Shown here: in pieces, positions 1 to 12,030 of the stretch
Layout of the letters: each line of letters starts with the position of its first letter
How positions within the stretch are numbered: the stretch's first letter is position 1
Assembly: GCA_003833135.1 (NCBI GenBank)
Contig: QZLH01000016.1
Location: 129,120 to 161,812, forward strand
Direction of reading: 5' to 3'
DNA length: 32,693 bases
Source of the DNA: Oehlia diaphana
Taxonomy: Eukaryota; Glomeromycota; Glomeromycetes; Glomerales; Glomeraceae
Translations under genes and position numbers: made by a program
The notes under the pieces: model-generated
What the model saw: only the letters and a program-made list of their open reading frames with translations
Told to the model about the DNA's origin: nothing
Databases searched by the model: none

Positions 1-2311
1 AAAAAAAAAAAGAAAGAAAAATAGAAATAATTAACTAAATTTGTTCGCATTGCCCATTTCTCTTTGATAAAATACTTCATTTAGATTAAGCTTTTTCCAA
101 AAAAAAAAAAAAAAAATTATCTAAAAAAAGATAATAAATGGCTAATTTTGAAACGTCAACGTTCATTAAAATTCCTAAAAATACAACATATTCTTTCAAA
201 AATTATTAATGCAATCAAATAAAAAATAAAATAAAGTTCTCATGATGTCTTTTGTGACGCCTTTTTTTGTAGTAGTTCATTGTAAAAAATGGAAATTTAT
301 GCAACAAAATTATTTGCATGTATTACAAATAATTTTACGCCATTAAAATTAAATATTTCATCATTTGATCAAAAAAAATATAAAATAAATATCATATTTT
401 TTATAATAACGAAGCAAAAATAGTCTTATTAATAGCTATTTTGTTATCCTTTTACAGAAATTTATTGCCTATATAAGTTACATGCAATATGCACTCGAAT
501 TCTTTTCAGAAGTTTGGACAAACAAATAGAACCTCTTACCGTTCTTCGTTCAAAAACCAAAAAGGAAATATAATGCCGGCCAGAGCTCATGACTTAATTT
601 CATAATTTTATAATTTCGCAGATCCTTTGGCCGGCTATGTACAATTATAATAAATGTGAGACATAGCATGTGATTCGCGATTATTAATATTAAGTTTAAT
701 GTTGTACATCGCCACGTGCCGGACAGACAGATTGAATAGAAGTATTAATATCTTGTATTACTATATGCCATTCATCGTAAATCGCTTTATTGTGCAATCC
801 CTTATTAATGTGACATATGTGACATATAGAAATCAGTGAGCGGACTATATATCATTTATATGAATTTTGGAGTATTAATTCTTCTTTTAATATGAGAACA
901 TAAAACAAGTATTAAATTCATTTATTTCCTAATAGCTAGTAAATTTTGTATTCTTTATTTATGCACTTTGTTATATTAAAGTATTGGTTCATATATTTTT
1001 GATATAAAAAATTTTTTTTTCAAAAATTGGGTTATTCAAATTTGTCACATTGATTAATTTTTTTTAATACAGTATTTCATTTAGGTCAAAAAAAAAAAGC
1101 AATTTTCTAAATAAAGTTGACAGACAATCAAATTATATTTATTTTCTCTAAATGTAATGTTCATATTTTAAATAACAATATATTTTTTTTTTAATTTTTT
1201 TTTATTGGTAAACGTATTTCTTTATTAGTAAAATGTAGAAGAAAACAATTTATATGTTAAATACAAAAAATAAAATAACAATATATTTTAATGTATTGTA
1301 CTTCATAAAAATAATTATTATCTATGTTCCGTGTGAAAATTTTTATATTTCCCTATCTCCTGCAGGAGAAAATGTTTCACTATATACTGTAAAACATATA
1401 TAAATATTTGACGCAGCTGATGTAACTAACCCTTTTTATATAATTTTATACATTTTAATCATGCATGCATATCTTGCATATCACCATTATGATCGATACT
1501 ATTTATTCTAAATCGGTTTTAGACCTATTTTTATTATATTGATAACGTATTTTAAAATTTATTATCTAAAAATGACGGACATTTGAAGAACCTATTTTTT
1601 AAAAAAAATAAAAAAATATGATGATATTATTAGAAAAAAAATCAAATTTAAAAAGAATAGATTTTCAAGATAAAGGGAAAATAAATGTCAAAAGAAATAA
1701 AAAGATTCTTATATTCGATTGAACCTAAAGTGAAATTTTAAAGCATATTTTAAAGTTATCAATATAACGTATTGAAAGTCGGAGTTCGGGCATATACATG
1801 CTAGCTTACAAATTTTATTCGTTAATAGAATACTAATTTGAAGGAGGCTTTGCTTGATTTCGGAGTCTCCGCGATTCTGTGCAGAATGTTTGATTGAAAT
1901 ATTTACATTCTTTGTTAACACAATAAAAATCCGTTTATAGAAAATTAAAAATAAATTATCCTAATTCTTGAAATAATAACTTAATTTAATTAAGGTTATT
2001 ATTGATAAAAAAAGTATTACGCATATTATTAAACAATTCTCATGATCACAAATTGTGCATAATCAAAAAGGATCTTCGCTAGGGAAAAAAAAGCCTTTTT
2101 TAGATTTATTGTATTTCCATTTTATAAAAACTTTTCATCCACTCAAATGAAGTATTTTAATCAAGTCATAAAAGAAAAAAGAATCAGGTTTTTATTATAA
2201 GTTGTTCAGTATATAAATTATATTCACTTATTTATAGAATATCACAACATTATCACAACGTCACCAATATTGGGTATTGAAATAATGAATAATTACTAAT
2301 ACGGTGACTAA
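1..2311. other. A+T-rich non-coding stretch
   Basis: I see no gene here. The only open frames are short and low in complexity. Small structures are present: an 8-bp inverted repeat GCCGGCCA at 575-582 and 628-635, a CACGTG core near 715, a perfect 14-bp palindrome TCTCCTGCAGGAGA at 1356-1369, and an AATAATAAC/GTTATTATT hairpin at 1972-2003. Poly(A) and poly(T) runs are common. Nothing ties these to a function. Confidence 0.7.
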
Positions 2312-2319
2312 AGGCACAG

Positions 2320-2670
2320 CAGGGATTGGAATCGATTATCGAATCTTTGTAGATTCGATTTTTTGTTCCTTAAATAATCAATTTTAAGCTTTAATAATTA
2401 ATTCTATGATCAGTAAATATAAAATTCTGAATTAAAATTGTAAAATCTATTAAGAAGTTATATATCGTTACTAATACCCAGCTCTAAAACATCGTTGCCG
2501 ATCGTTGCCGATCATTTTGCCGATCATTTTGCCGATCATTTCGTCATTTTGAATTTTACTTTTTTGAAAATATTTTAAATCTACATTTATTTTTTTTGAT
2601 GTAATGTTGAATTAATTTTTTGTTTGACCTTAATTTTCTCTTCAACAAATGAGATTCGATCCAATCCCTA
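2320..2670. mobile_element. Non-autonomous hAT-type MITE, 351 bp
   Basis: The element starts CAGGGATTGGAATCGA and ends with the complement of TAGGGATTGGATCGA, so the termini are inverted repeats differing at the first base and by a small indel. It is flanked by a perfect 8-bp direct repeat AGGCACAG at 2312-2319 and 2671-2678. An 8-bp target duplication is the hallmark of hAT transposition. The right half holds a short array of (GTT or ATTTT)GCCGATC units at about 2491-2540, which resembles the subterminal transposase-binding repeats of hAT elements. No coding capacity is visible. Its end sequence TAGGGATTGG is shared with the large element at 15189-23135. Confidence 0.85.
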
Positions 2671-2678
2671 AGGCACAG

Positions 2679-3166
2679 AACAATGAGTTACTATGTCATG
2701 ATAAGAGCGGTGTTGCGCCTTCACGTGATCTAAATTTATGTCTAGTTTGAATAAAAGGTTTGGAATTTCATTTTTGTTAAGAAGAGAAATATACAAAATC
2801 AACATGAATTACTTATGAAATTTTAGAGTGTAAATAAAAAAGAATTTAATTACTTGGTTTTACATTTTAGTAATTTTGGATCAGAAAAACAATAAAAACT
2901 TGATCTATTTCTAATGTACCTATCTTATCCTAAACTCTCTTATCCTAAACTCTGCACAAATTTTCTCCTGCGATCCTTCAACCTCATACTATGAAATAAA
3001 GAACAAATTCATTAAATAATAATGTATTTATTTGTCATTCATCAAAGCTCTGTCACGCACATGATTTGAAATTTTATGCGTAAAAGTCATAATCTATTTT
3101 TCTAATGGGTTAAGGGCAAAATGATTAGAATAAAGTAAGCCCTATAAAAAATTTTATCCGTTATTA
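2679..3166. other. Non-coding stretch
   Basis: No gene is seen. A TCACGTGA octamer lies at 2721-2728, and the words CTCTTATCCTAAA repeat near 2925-2950. Otherwise this is A+T-rich sequence. Confidence 0.6.
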
Positions 3167-3321
3167 CTGTAAAAACTCCGTAAAAATGAGCCTTTCACGG
3201 ATCCATTCACGGAAAATGTAAATAATTCGATAATTTCCGTGATATAAAGTTATTAATTCCGGAAATATAGGCCTTTTACGGAAAAAAGATGGAATAAAAA
3301 AACGGATTGACTTTTTTACAG
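3167..3321. mobile_element. Possible small inverted-repeat element (MITE-like)
   Basis: A 9-bp inverted repeat CTGTAAAAA (3167-3175) / TTTTTACAG (3313-3321) bounds about 155 bp. Inside it the motif CCGTAAAA or its complement TTTTACGG recurs, and several further ACGGA words lie in both orientations, so the segment could fold back on itself. No flanking target duplication is obvious. It could be a decayed MITE or chance structure in low-complexity DNA. Confidence 0.4.
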
Positions 3322-4738
3322 GGAAGGAAGTTATTAGATAAGAAATTAGAAGAAGATTAGGGTAAAGGAATTGGGAGATTAAATAAGAAATTATCATAAA
3401 GAGGAGAGTTACATATTCAAATTATATAAATTATATCAATGAAATGAATATGATCCAAAAAAATGTACAGTACATTAAACGCATCAAATTCTGACCTGAA
3501 CGTTTTTTAAAAAACCGATTTCATAGTATTATACCGAATTTCATATGAAACTTGATATAGCGTTTATTTTATTTATTTTATTTTAATTTTATAAATTGTT
3601 GAAATAATAAACTGAGCTAATAACAAAGGTACAAATGCGCATGTAAAAGTTATACTGAAAAATTCGATTGAATTTGCTCGCCCCATGGTATACCGAATTT
3701 TTATTGATTTACCATTATAATAAAAAAATTCTTTGATATAATCACGTGTTTAGAATTTATGCGGTTATTAGAATCTTAATTCCGACCAAAATTAAATTCT
3801 TATTCACGTGACATACCGTATTTACAGATATACCGAACTTTTTTTCCTGAACTTTCACAAGTTTAACCACGTACATGTTATGTTAACCGGTTTGCATTCC
3901 TAGTCAAAATAGAGTTAGTTCTCTTTCCTGTTGAGCTTGAGGAATCTGATGTCTTTATAAAAAATAAAATAAAATAAAATAAAATTAAAATATCAGTTAT
4001 GTGAAATAATCTTAATTTCAATAAAGTTAATATTAAAATTATTATTCAAGTTATTCAGATTAAATGAAATTTTCCAGCGATACTTTGAAGATATCCTTCT
4101 CGTTATGTTTTGAGTCTTAAACTTACGAATAATATGATTAATAATAGTAATAATGGTGTTTTTTATGTATGTTATTACAGTATTACGTATAAAAAGAAGT
4201 GCTTCTTGCTCTCCTTAAATCATTTTATTTAAAAATTTTTTTTAATCCAACATATAAATAATAAAATATATGAACAATTAAATAATTTTTGTTATTTTTA
4301 TCTGATAAAGACACTATTTTTTATTATGAAGGAAGTGCAGCAAATAGCGTGATTTAGGCGGCTACGTCACAAATTTGTTCAATGAGGTTAGTGAATTTAC
4401 CATTGATCGCACCAGGCTTGTTCGAATTTTTTTGATTCACAAAAAGGTGAATTTTTTTTAATCGATCACATGTGTGAAATTATAAAGGAAGGAATTTTCA
4501 ACTATCAATTGTTACAATTTTTTTTCAGTTTTAATTTTATTATTATTTAACAAAAAAATTATAATATTATAAAACATTAGAGATTTTAAAGAAGAGCGTG
4601 CAAAGAGAGTAATTACATAAATTATTGTTAAAGATTAATGTATGTATTAAATTTATTGACCTGATTCCAGCTCGTCGTGATAAATAATAATCATTTCATT
4701 GGCGTTAATCTATATAACTAAAAAAATTTGTCTGACGT
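3322..4738. other. Non-coding stretch with ATACCGAA and CACGTG motifs
   Basis: No gene is seen. The word ATACCGAA occurs three times (near 3532, 3690 and 3832), with a variant ATACCGTA near 3813. CACGTG cores lie at about 3743 and 3805. This could be an old promoter or a decayed repeat. A GGCGGCTACGTCAC stretch sits near 4358. Confidence 0.5.
3961..3985. repeat. (AAAAT)5 microsatellite
   Basis: Five uninterrupted AAAAT units, with imperfect copies on both sides. Confidence 0.9.
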
Positions 4739-4860
4739 TTGGATTAGTCTCCGCATAAATAATTTGAATTGTGTATAATTAAAACCTGTGACATGCCTCC
4801 ACCTAATCTATTTATGGTCAAAAACTGTTTGATCCGTGTGCATTCCATCAACTAATCCAA
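4739..4860. repeat. Short inverted-repeat element
   Basis: TTGGATTAGT at 4739-4748 is matched exactly by ACTAATCCAA at 4851-4860. The same word, extended to TTGGATTAGTCT, lies in inverse orientation just right of the hairpin at 9221-9276, which hints at a shared MITE terminus. No target duplication was identified. Confidence 0.4.
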
Positions 4861-4879
4861 TTTCAATTAATGAAATTTT

Positions 4880-5340
4880 ACTTTAATCAGATTTTTTTTT
4901 TTTGATTAATAATTTTTTTGTCCGATGTTTTTTTTTGCTTTTTTTTTGGTTCCTTTTTCTTTTTTCCATTTTTTTTTTTCAAACCGAAAATTTGTTTTTT
5001 TCTCATTCTTTCCCGTTTAGGTTTAATTTTTTTTTTTAATCCTATTATTTCGGTCTTTTAAGACTGATTTTTTTTTAGATCTTTTTTTTAGACCATATTA
5101 TTATTTTTTTTAGACCATATTATTATTTTTTTTAGACCATATTATTATTTTTTTTAAAATAAATTTTTTTTTTCACTCTTTTTGGACCTTTTTTTTCAGA
5201 ATTTTTTTTTCGGTACTTATTTTTTTTTCGGATTCTTTTTTTTTCCCTTGTTTAAGCCGATTTATTTCTTTATCCTTTTTCTTTCCCCAAATTATTTTTT
5301 AATTTTTTTTTTTCTTTTTCTTTCAATTTTTTTTATTAAC
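4880..5340. repeat. T-rich tract with a 22-bp tandem triplet
   Basis: About 450 bp in which the plus strand is dominated by runs of 6-12 T separated by short mixed words. Within it AGACCATATTATTATTTTTT repeats three times at 22-bp spacing (starts at 5090, 5112 and 5134). It has no coding capacity and borders the F-box pseudogene. Confidence 0.8.
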
Positions 5341-5394
5341 ATTATTAAATAAAGAAATAAAATATTATATTAAATATAATTACAAAATTATTAT

Positions 5395-6000
5395 TTTTTA
5401 AAAGATAATTAAGATTTTCAATTAAATTGAACGCTGGATAAATAGTTTGATTTTCAAATTCATAAAAATCAAAAAAAAATTGATATTTTTATAATATTTT
5501 ATAATTAATTAATTGAAGTAATTGTTGACTTAATAATAGATTATTACTAGGAAACGGAAACCGTTGTAAGTCCGGAGCGAAAAAAAAGTTATAAATAAAC
5601 CAAATAAACCTTTATCTGATGTAACACAATTTTATGTAGGCATGTAGCACGAAATTTCAATGACAACCGGATATCGTCACGTGACACTATTTGACATAGT
5701 CCTTCGAAAACATATATAGTCCTTCGCTTCGCTCCGGACAATAACCAAATCCATATCTGAAAATCCCTAATAATCACCAGTTTTTTGAATTTTTGAATAA
5801 AGATTTTAATTCAAATGGTTTAGTTAAATTAATAATTTATTGAGTAAAATTAATATCAAAAGAATAATAATAAATGAAATGAACAGATTCTAATACATTT
5901 AATTGTTCAAATATTTTTCCTAAGTTGGTTATAAGTTTAAGATTGACGATATAAAATAATAGGAAATAATTATAAAATTTATAATTAATTAATAAAAATA
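5395..6000 (-). pseudogene. F-box protein pseudogene fragment
   Basis: The minus strand at about 5800-5950 conceptually encodes FEQLNVLESVHF, then INLTKPFELKSLF with a stop between. This aligns with FEQLSVLESIHI...IDLNKPFKLRSLF (about residues 300-336) of the intact F-box protein at 29343-31058, and the DNA itself is alignable there. On the far side of an inverted-repeat element, 5400-5550 encodes a phrase ending AFNLIENLNYL, matching the EQNLNYLS region of the intact protein. Only part of the leucine-rich C-terminal region is recognisable. The F-box itself, the start codon and an open frame are absent. The pseudogene and the intact gene lie on the same strand about 24 kb apart, so this is probably a dead paralogue. 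Confidence 0.75.
5570..5739. mobile_element. Inverted-repeat element inside the F-box pseudogene
   Basis: A perfect 12-bp inverted repeat GTCCGGAGCGAA (5570-5581) / TTCGCTCCGGAC (5728-5739) encloses 146 bp. The two blocks of F-box homology lie either side of it, which suggests an insertion. The interior includes TCACGTGA at 5677-5684 and is richer in G+C than its surroundings. No clean target duplication is visible, so its class is unknown. Confidence 0.5.
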
Positions 6001-7116
6001 TTTATAGTCTTTTCACATTATTCTAAAAAATTAATCAATTTTTATAAATAATTATTTTTTCACAATTCCTAATTTCATTCTACACTCAAATGTCAAATCA
6101 TTAATATAAATACTAGCTACATTATTGTAAATATAATTTAATACATGTTGATTTTTTAACTAATTATTACCATATTAAATTCCTAATTATAAACAAAAAA
6201 CTACTTAATTTACTTAGTATTACATTATAATACTAAATTATTCTATTTAAACAAACTCATTGGTCCCGATGCGAAGCAACGAGTGACTGCTAGTAATTAC
6301 CCAAGATGAAATGATATAATTGATATACATTCCGGTTGTGCAAAATTTGTTTGTCATATAGTACTATGCAATAATGCAATACTTGTACTTGTGATTAACG
6401 CTTTGCACACAATGCATTTTGCATAAATATTGTATCCATATTTATTCATACTAATAAAAGCATCTAATAATAAAAAGAAAAGAAAAAAAGATATTTACTT
6501 CATCTTTTTCAATTGGAGAAAATTTTGATATAGTAATAATGGATGGTAAAGGTAAAGCATATAACATGAATAATAATATAAACAAACTTGCAATATAATA
6601 AAACTAGTTTTGTGTATGAGGGAAGTGGCACTGAAGAATTTGAAAGTTGTAGTATTGTTAGGCCAGTTCTTTATCGTTTACAAACGTAAACAAGGGATAG
6701 GGGTAAGCAGAAGGTATACGTGTACAATCAATATAAATATACTTAATAAACAATCCGATCAGACGTTTAGTATAGCTCTTTACGTCGGCATATACTCCCA
6801 ACATGAATACTAAAGAAGTGGGAACCTAAATTTATAAAAAAAAACCATGCATTTTTGTTCATATTTATTATTTATATTAAGTCATTAATTTTAAGAATTA
6901 TTAAGTTTTAAAATAAAAATATTAATTTACGTGAAGTATATTAACTTTTAAGTAAAATATTAAATTACATTAATAAGATTAAGATGAAATTAAGAAAAAC
7001 TATGATATAATCCTGCTAAATAGTATAGTAAATTAAGCAAATTTTTATATACTACTAGCAAACCATTTTTTTTATAATATTCATTAAAAACAATAAAAAT
7101 ATATTAAAATAGTGAA
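6001..7116. other. Mostly non-coding stretch with a coding-like island
   Basis: A+T-rich, no convincing gene. At 6458-6590 and 6600-6690 the plus strand has short frames of coding-like composition: SFSIGENFDIVIMDGKGKA, then VYEGSGTEEFESCSIVRP in another frame, each followed by stops. I do not recognise a family. They may be exons of a small gene or a decayed fragment. Confidence 0.35.
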
Positions 7117-7740
7117 ATTTAATATATTAAAAAAAAAAAAGATCTTTAATAAAATTCTTTATTAAAAAAAAAAAAATTTCAAGCCATACCTTATTAAAAA
7201 AAAACTATTTTTAATAAAATATTCTATTAAGATTTCTAAACAAAATTCTCCATCAAAAAAAATAAAAAAATTTTCAACCAACAATTCTCTAATAAAATTC
7301 TCAATCAAAAAAATTATCCCCTATTAAAGAAAATCTCTAACGAAAATCTCCTGTCAAAAACACATTTTCCCTATTAAAAAAAATTTTCATAGAATTTCTA
7401 TCAAATAAAAAACTTCTCTCCTATAAAAAAAAAAAATCTTTGACGAAATTCTCTATTAAAAAAAAATCTATTAATTAAAAAATTCTACGTGAATGAGCTA
7501 AACAATTCTAATACTCGCCTGCTATAATGAAATTTCTATCAAAAAAAAAAAAAATTCTTAGCGAAATTATTTATCTTCCTATTAAAAAAAAAAATCTCTA
7601 ATAAAATTCTCCGTCAAAAAATACTTTCACCTATTAAAAAAATTCCCAAAAGAAATTCTTTATCAAGGAAATTTCCTTCATATTAAATAAAATAATTAAG
7701 TCTTAACGAATTCTCTATTAAAAAAAAATCTCACTTGTTC
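7117..7740 (+). repeat. Degenerate interspersed/tandem repeat, unit about 50 bp
   Basis: The segment is built from imperfect copies of a phrase of the form CTATTAAAAAAAAT - CTCTAACGAAATTCTC - TATCAAAAAA, recurring roughly every 35-60 bp with many indels. It is non-coding. A copy in reverse orientation occurs at about 31535-31690, sharing the exact 19-mer TATCCCCTATTAAAGAAAA (7315-7333). This is a dispersed family and not just local low complexity. Confidence 0.75.
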
Positions 7741-9220
7741 TAAAATAAAAATTTAATTATCGCATTATTAAAAGAAAAAAATGATGATCTGTACATCTTT
7801 TTTAAATCATAAACTTTAATGATTTATATTATCTTAAATGTATTACATATTTGATATATAGAAACGGAAACCGCGTCTTTTTAAATAGGGTAGAGCTGAG
7901 CGGTATATTAAATTACATCAAATTGACTGAATTCTTTTATAAGGTAATCATAGTGCTGGCTAAACCCGTGACATAATTTCAAAATTTTTGATTTTCATTT
8001 TTGGTCAAAACACGTAATGTCATATTTTCTTTCTCACTTTAGAACAAGGTATGGTAAAGAGGTTCATAAACTTGTTCTAGACTTCTAAAAAGAATAAAGA
8101 ATGCAAAAAAAAAACAATAAAGTATACTGAATTAAACATAATTAGGTAATGAAATTCTGTAATTGGAGATCTTTTTATGTCATCATTATAATATTTATTA
8201 AATCAAATTATGTAAATTATGTAACAATTAATTTAAATATATAAAAATATGTGAATCATGACAAGGAATATTTGTATGCGATTTGCAATAGTTGTATAAT
8301 AAATTAATAAGCACAAAATATGCAAAATATGATATCATGAGAACTGAACTTTCTATGATTCTAAAAGATTCCCATTAATAATCCTTTATAATATAAAAAA
8401 TTATGTTATACTTTTTGGAATAATCAAATGCATATTGGCGTTTGAATTGGTTCAACTGTCATCTTGTATTTAGATTTTTTTTTAAAAAAAAAAAGAAATC
8501 AACCTAACAAAATTAAAGTATCTTATCAAAGAAAATGGTCAATCCAGAATTTATTTCTCACAAAAAATGTGCATACTTTTTTCTAAAATATATATATATT
8601 TTTTAATTATTTGTATCTTGAAATTTAAAAATTTCTTTATTAAAAATCACAAGTACCACGAATCCAATGATATTAACGATCATTGCGTCACCTGACAATC
8701 AAATTGATCAGTTTAAACACAGAGAATTTTATATAATTATTATTAAATAAACAAAACAAATAATATTTTATTAAAGAACAAAGAATAGTGAGGTATAAAT
8801 GCTATTTTTGTATCATTAAGCTAGTCCCAAACAAAAATTTATTAATAATTTATATTATATTCGGGAAGTGTATATTGGCCTTTCAGGAACAAATTAATAA
8901 TTGTATAAAAATTTTTTTTTTTTTTTGAGAATTTTAGAAGGTTGCAACTATTAAAATAATTAAAAAACATGAGAAAACGTTTTTTTTATTTTGATTGATT
9001 ATAAAAAATGGTTTCGCAACGTTTTTTGTTAAAGCGTTTGCGAAAAACTTTTTTTTTATGAAATTATTAGCTTGGAGATAAGAATGCTGAAAAGCCTGTG
9101 TAATGTGTCTAGCTTTAATAGTAGCATTATTTTAATAAATTTGTTGATCGTACTGACCAATTTCAATATATGGTTAGTTTGATGCCCAAATACAGTATAG
9201 CTTAAACTTTTCCAGCATTT
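7741..9220. other. Non-coding stretch
   Basis: No gene, RNA gene or clear repeat is visible. GAAACGGAAACCG at about 7861 also occurs near 5551, beside the inverted-repeat element in the F-box pseudogene. Confidence 0.6.
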
Positions 9221-9276
9221 TTGAAGCTTGAAGCATATACTTAAGCGTAGGCTTAAGCATAAGTTTCAAGCTTCAA
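9221..9276. repeat. 26-bp-arm hairpin with a 4-nt loop
   Basis: Arms 9221-9246 and 9251-9276 are reverse complements with three mismatches, around a GTAG loop. The core CTTAAGC/GCTTAAG is perfect. It may be the heart of a decayed MITE: to the right, ACTAATCCAACCCTA resembles an hAT-type end, but no matching left end is clear. Confidence 0.7.
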
Positions 9277-11454
9277 ACTTCAAGTATACTAGACTAATCC
9301 AACCCTAATAAATAGTATTAGGTCCATTTAGTTTTTGGTGATTTTTAACCAACAAATACACTTTACATGTAAAAGTCCAACATTGTATTGGCTTTTTCAA
9401 TTATCTAATCTATCTAATGATATATTTTGAATTCAGTGCTTAAAATATATATATATAATGTAAATAAAAATTAAATTGCAATAAATTATATAAATTTTAA
9501 AATGGTCAAGTCAGTGTTAAGTTTTTTGAATGCTATTCGATAAATTTGAAGATATAAAACAAATTGATGAAAGTTATTTCACCAAAGTGTATTTTGCAAT
9601 GTTAAGCAAAAAATTATAAACGAGATAGTGATGAAAAAAAAAAGAACTTAAATCTATGAAAAGATTAAATTATAGATCACAAAATATATCACTTGTAAAT
9701 TAAATTTAATTTACCGTACTAAATTTAATACAAGAAGTGTCCTTTCAAGTAATATTATTATTAGTCGACTTTAAAATTATACTTACCCTTTAAGGAATTT
9801 ATATAATAAAAACTGACTTTATTTGTGTAATTATCATTATTAATGAATGAAAATAATAAAGAAATTTAAATTTTTTCAATGGCTTGAACGTGGCGAAGGA
9901 CACTAAATTGAGCCACATAATCCAAACCAACAAAATCGTATCATTATAAACTATTTTTGATTTTCTCTCACCATCTAATTTTTTTTTGCTTTCCTAGTAT
10001 ATATTAACAAGCAATATAATTACATAAAGTAATGAAACTTACATTACTACTAGAATAATTATCAAAATAATGTTGTAATGTTAAATATTTTATGATTTAT
10101 TTACAAATATTTGTTAGAATATAACAAAATCAAATTATTGTAAACTTTGTAATATCCTCTTTTTTAGTATCACCCATTAAGCATAGGATTCAATTTTATT
10201 GAAATTTATTTTGACAAAAGCCAATTTAAGTATAAAAATTAGCAATAAATGTAAGGCTACCAGGGATATATTTTTTTTTGTTATTCACGGTGGATGAATA
10301 ATTGAAGTCATGTGACACTGTGTGGCGCAATGACAGCCAATCATTTAACACCCGTCTCTACAGTATATTGAATACTCCGTGCATAATAACTCTATAATAT
10401 CCGCCTGTAGTTATGTCATTTTAATTATTTTAATTATGGCTTTTAACTCTGCTTTTCATATGAAAAGACCTTTACCTTTATTACAGTGTTAAATTATTAC
10501 TGTATATCTTTCAGCCTATCTTGATAACAAAAACGTTATGCTTTATTTTTGTCATTATTAGAAATATCACTCCTCTTTTACAATTACTTAATAAAAACAT
10601 AAAAAAACCCAGAATCTTAAAAAGATATCTTTTATTCACTTTTTTGGTTTTTGATTTCCAATTTTTGTATTAAAAATTAGTACAAATAAGATAAAATTAA
10701 TTGCTTTTTTTTTTTGAGTGCCAATTTATCATATTTTATTTAACAAAACATATGTATTACAGTAATTAATTTACAAAGAAATGTTAATTTAAATTCTAAG
10801 TTATATTTTATTTTTTTTCATCATGCAACAACTGTGATGTGCATAGGCATGTGTACAAATTCCTCTACTTTTGTCTAAACTCTAAACTATATTATTTTTT
10901 AACATTTATACTTTGGTAAGATATATATAATTTTGGCAAAGTTTTTAAAGAAATATCATGACTTTGTATAAAATTTTAATGGTTAATTTATTTAATAAAT
11001 AACAAAAAATATAATAAAATAAAAAATTTAAAATTCTGCCTAACATTATTCAATTGCACTGTAAAAGCCTTTAATCTAATGGTGTTTAAAAAAAATTTTA
11101 TACTAAAAAATTGTAAAATCATTATGTTTCATAGTAATTTTTAAATTATATTAATCAAAGAATTATTACTAAAAATTCTTGGTTTTTTCTAAGTTTTTTT
11201 GATTTAGCAATGTTATATATTTAAAAGACTAATTAGTAAATCTATATTAAAATTTATAATACACTAATTAAGTTTTAAATTTTATTTTATTTGATTAAAA
11301 TTGATTTAATAAGAACAATTAACAGTTTTATAAAATTTTAGTGCATTTTTTTTTGGAAGCCACTATATGTGGAAAATTAAAAACTAAATTGATATCTCAT
11401 GTAACTGCATATGCATGTAAAAAACTACTGTCTACCAAAACAAGTTTTATTTTT
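9277..11454. other. Non-coding stretch
   Basis: About 2.2 kb of A+T-rich DNA in which I see no gene or strong repeat. A slightly more G+C-rich patch at 10300-10400 does not encode anything recognisable. Confidence 0.6.
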
Positions 11455-12030
11455 TCTAAGCCCAATAATAAAGGTGTTTAATAAGCCTCAACTAATAAGT
11501 AAGCCCAATTAAGCCAACTAAAACATAAGCCTAATAAGCCTCAACTAATAAGCAAGTCCAATTAAATCAATTAAATTATACTAAAATATTTTTTGTTTCT
11601 AAGCCCAATAATAAATGTTATAAGTCTAATAAGCCTCAATTCAGCCCAATTAAAACATTTAAGTTATACAGTACCAAAACAATTTTTTTTTCTAAGCCCA
11701 ATAATAAAGGTATAAGTCTAATAAGTCTCAAGTCCTCAAAGCCCAATTAAACCAACTAAAACATAAGCCTAATAAGCCTTAACTAATAAGTAAGTCCAAT
11801 TAAATCAATAAAGTTATACTAAAATATTTTTGTTTCTAAGCCCAATAATAATTGTTATAAGTCTAATAAGCCTCAATTCAGCCCAATTATAACAATTAAG
11901 TTATACTAAAATAATTTTGCTGTTTTCTAACCCAAAGGTATAAGCCTAATAAGCCCAAATAACATGTAAGCTCAACTAAGCCCAATTAAAAAATTAAGTT
12001 AAACTAAGCCAACTGAAACCAAGCCTTAAA
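11455..12030. repeat. AAGCC-rich tandem array with higher-order period about 236 bp
   Basis: Each subunit starts with TCTAAGCCCAATAATAA (starts 11455, 11598, 11691, 11835; a degraded start at 11936). Spacings alternate long and short: 143, 93, 144 and 101 bp. The true repeat is therefore a two-part unit of 236-245 bp present about two and a half times. Inside, words such as TAAGCCTAATAAGCCTCAA, GCCCAATTAAA and TTAAGTTATACTAAAAT recur. The plus strand is rich in A and C and poor in G apart from AAG, giving strong strand asymmetry. No open reading frame runs through it. Confidence 0.85.

Noticed and set aside
1709..3397. Short minus-strand frames at 1709-1921 and 3164-3397
   Set aside because: No recognisable motif. 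The second overlaps an inverted-repeat element. Both are as expected by chance.
5589..5777. 62-aa open frame, minus strand
   Set aside because: It runs through the inverted-repeat element and into the F-box pseudogene; it is not a separate gene.
6610..6813. 67-aa plus-strand frame
   Set aside because: It lies over a more protein-like text in another frame and has no known motif; neither is supported strongly enough to call a gene.
11455..12030. CRISPR-like array
   Set aside because: The units are diverged, have no constant repeat plus variable spacer structure, and the genome is eukaryotic.
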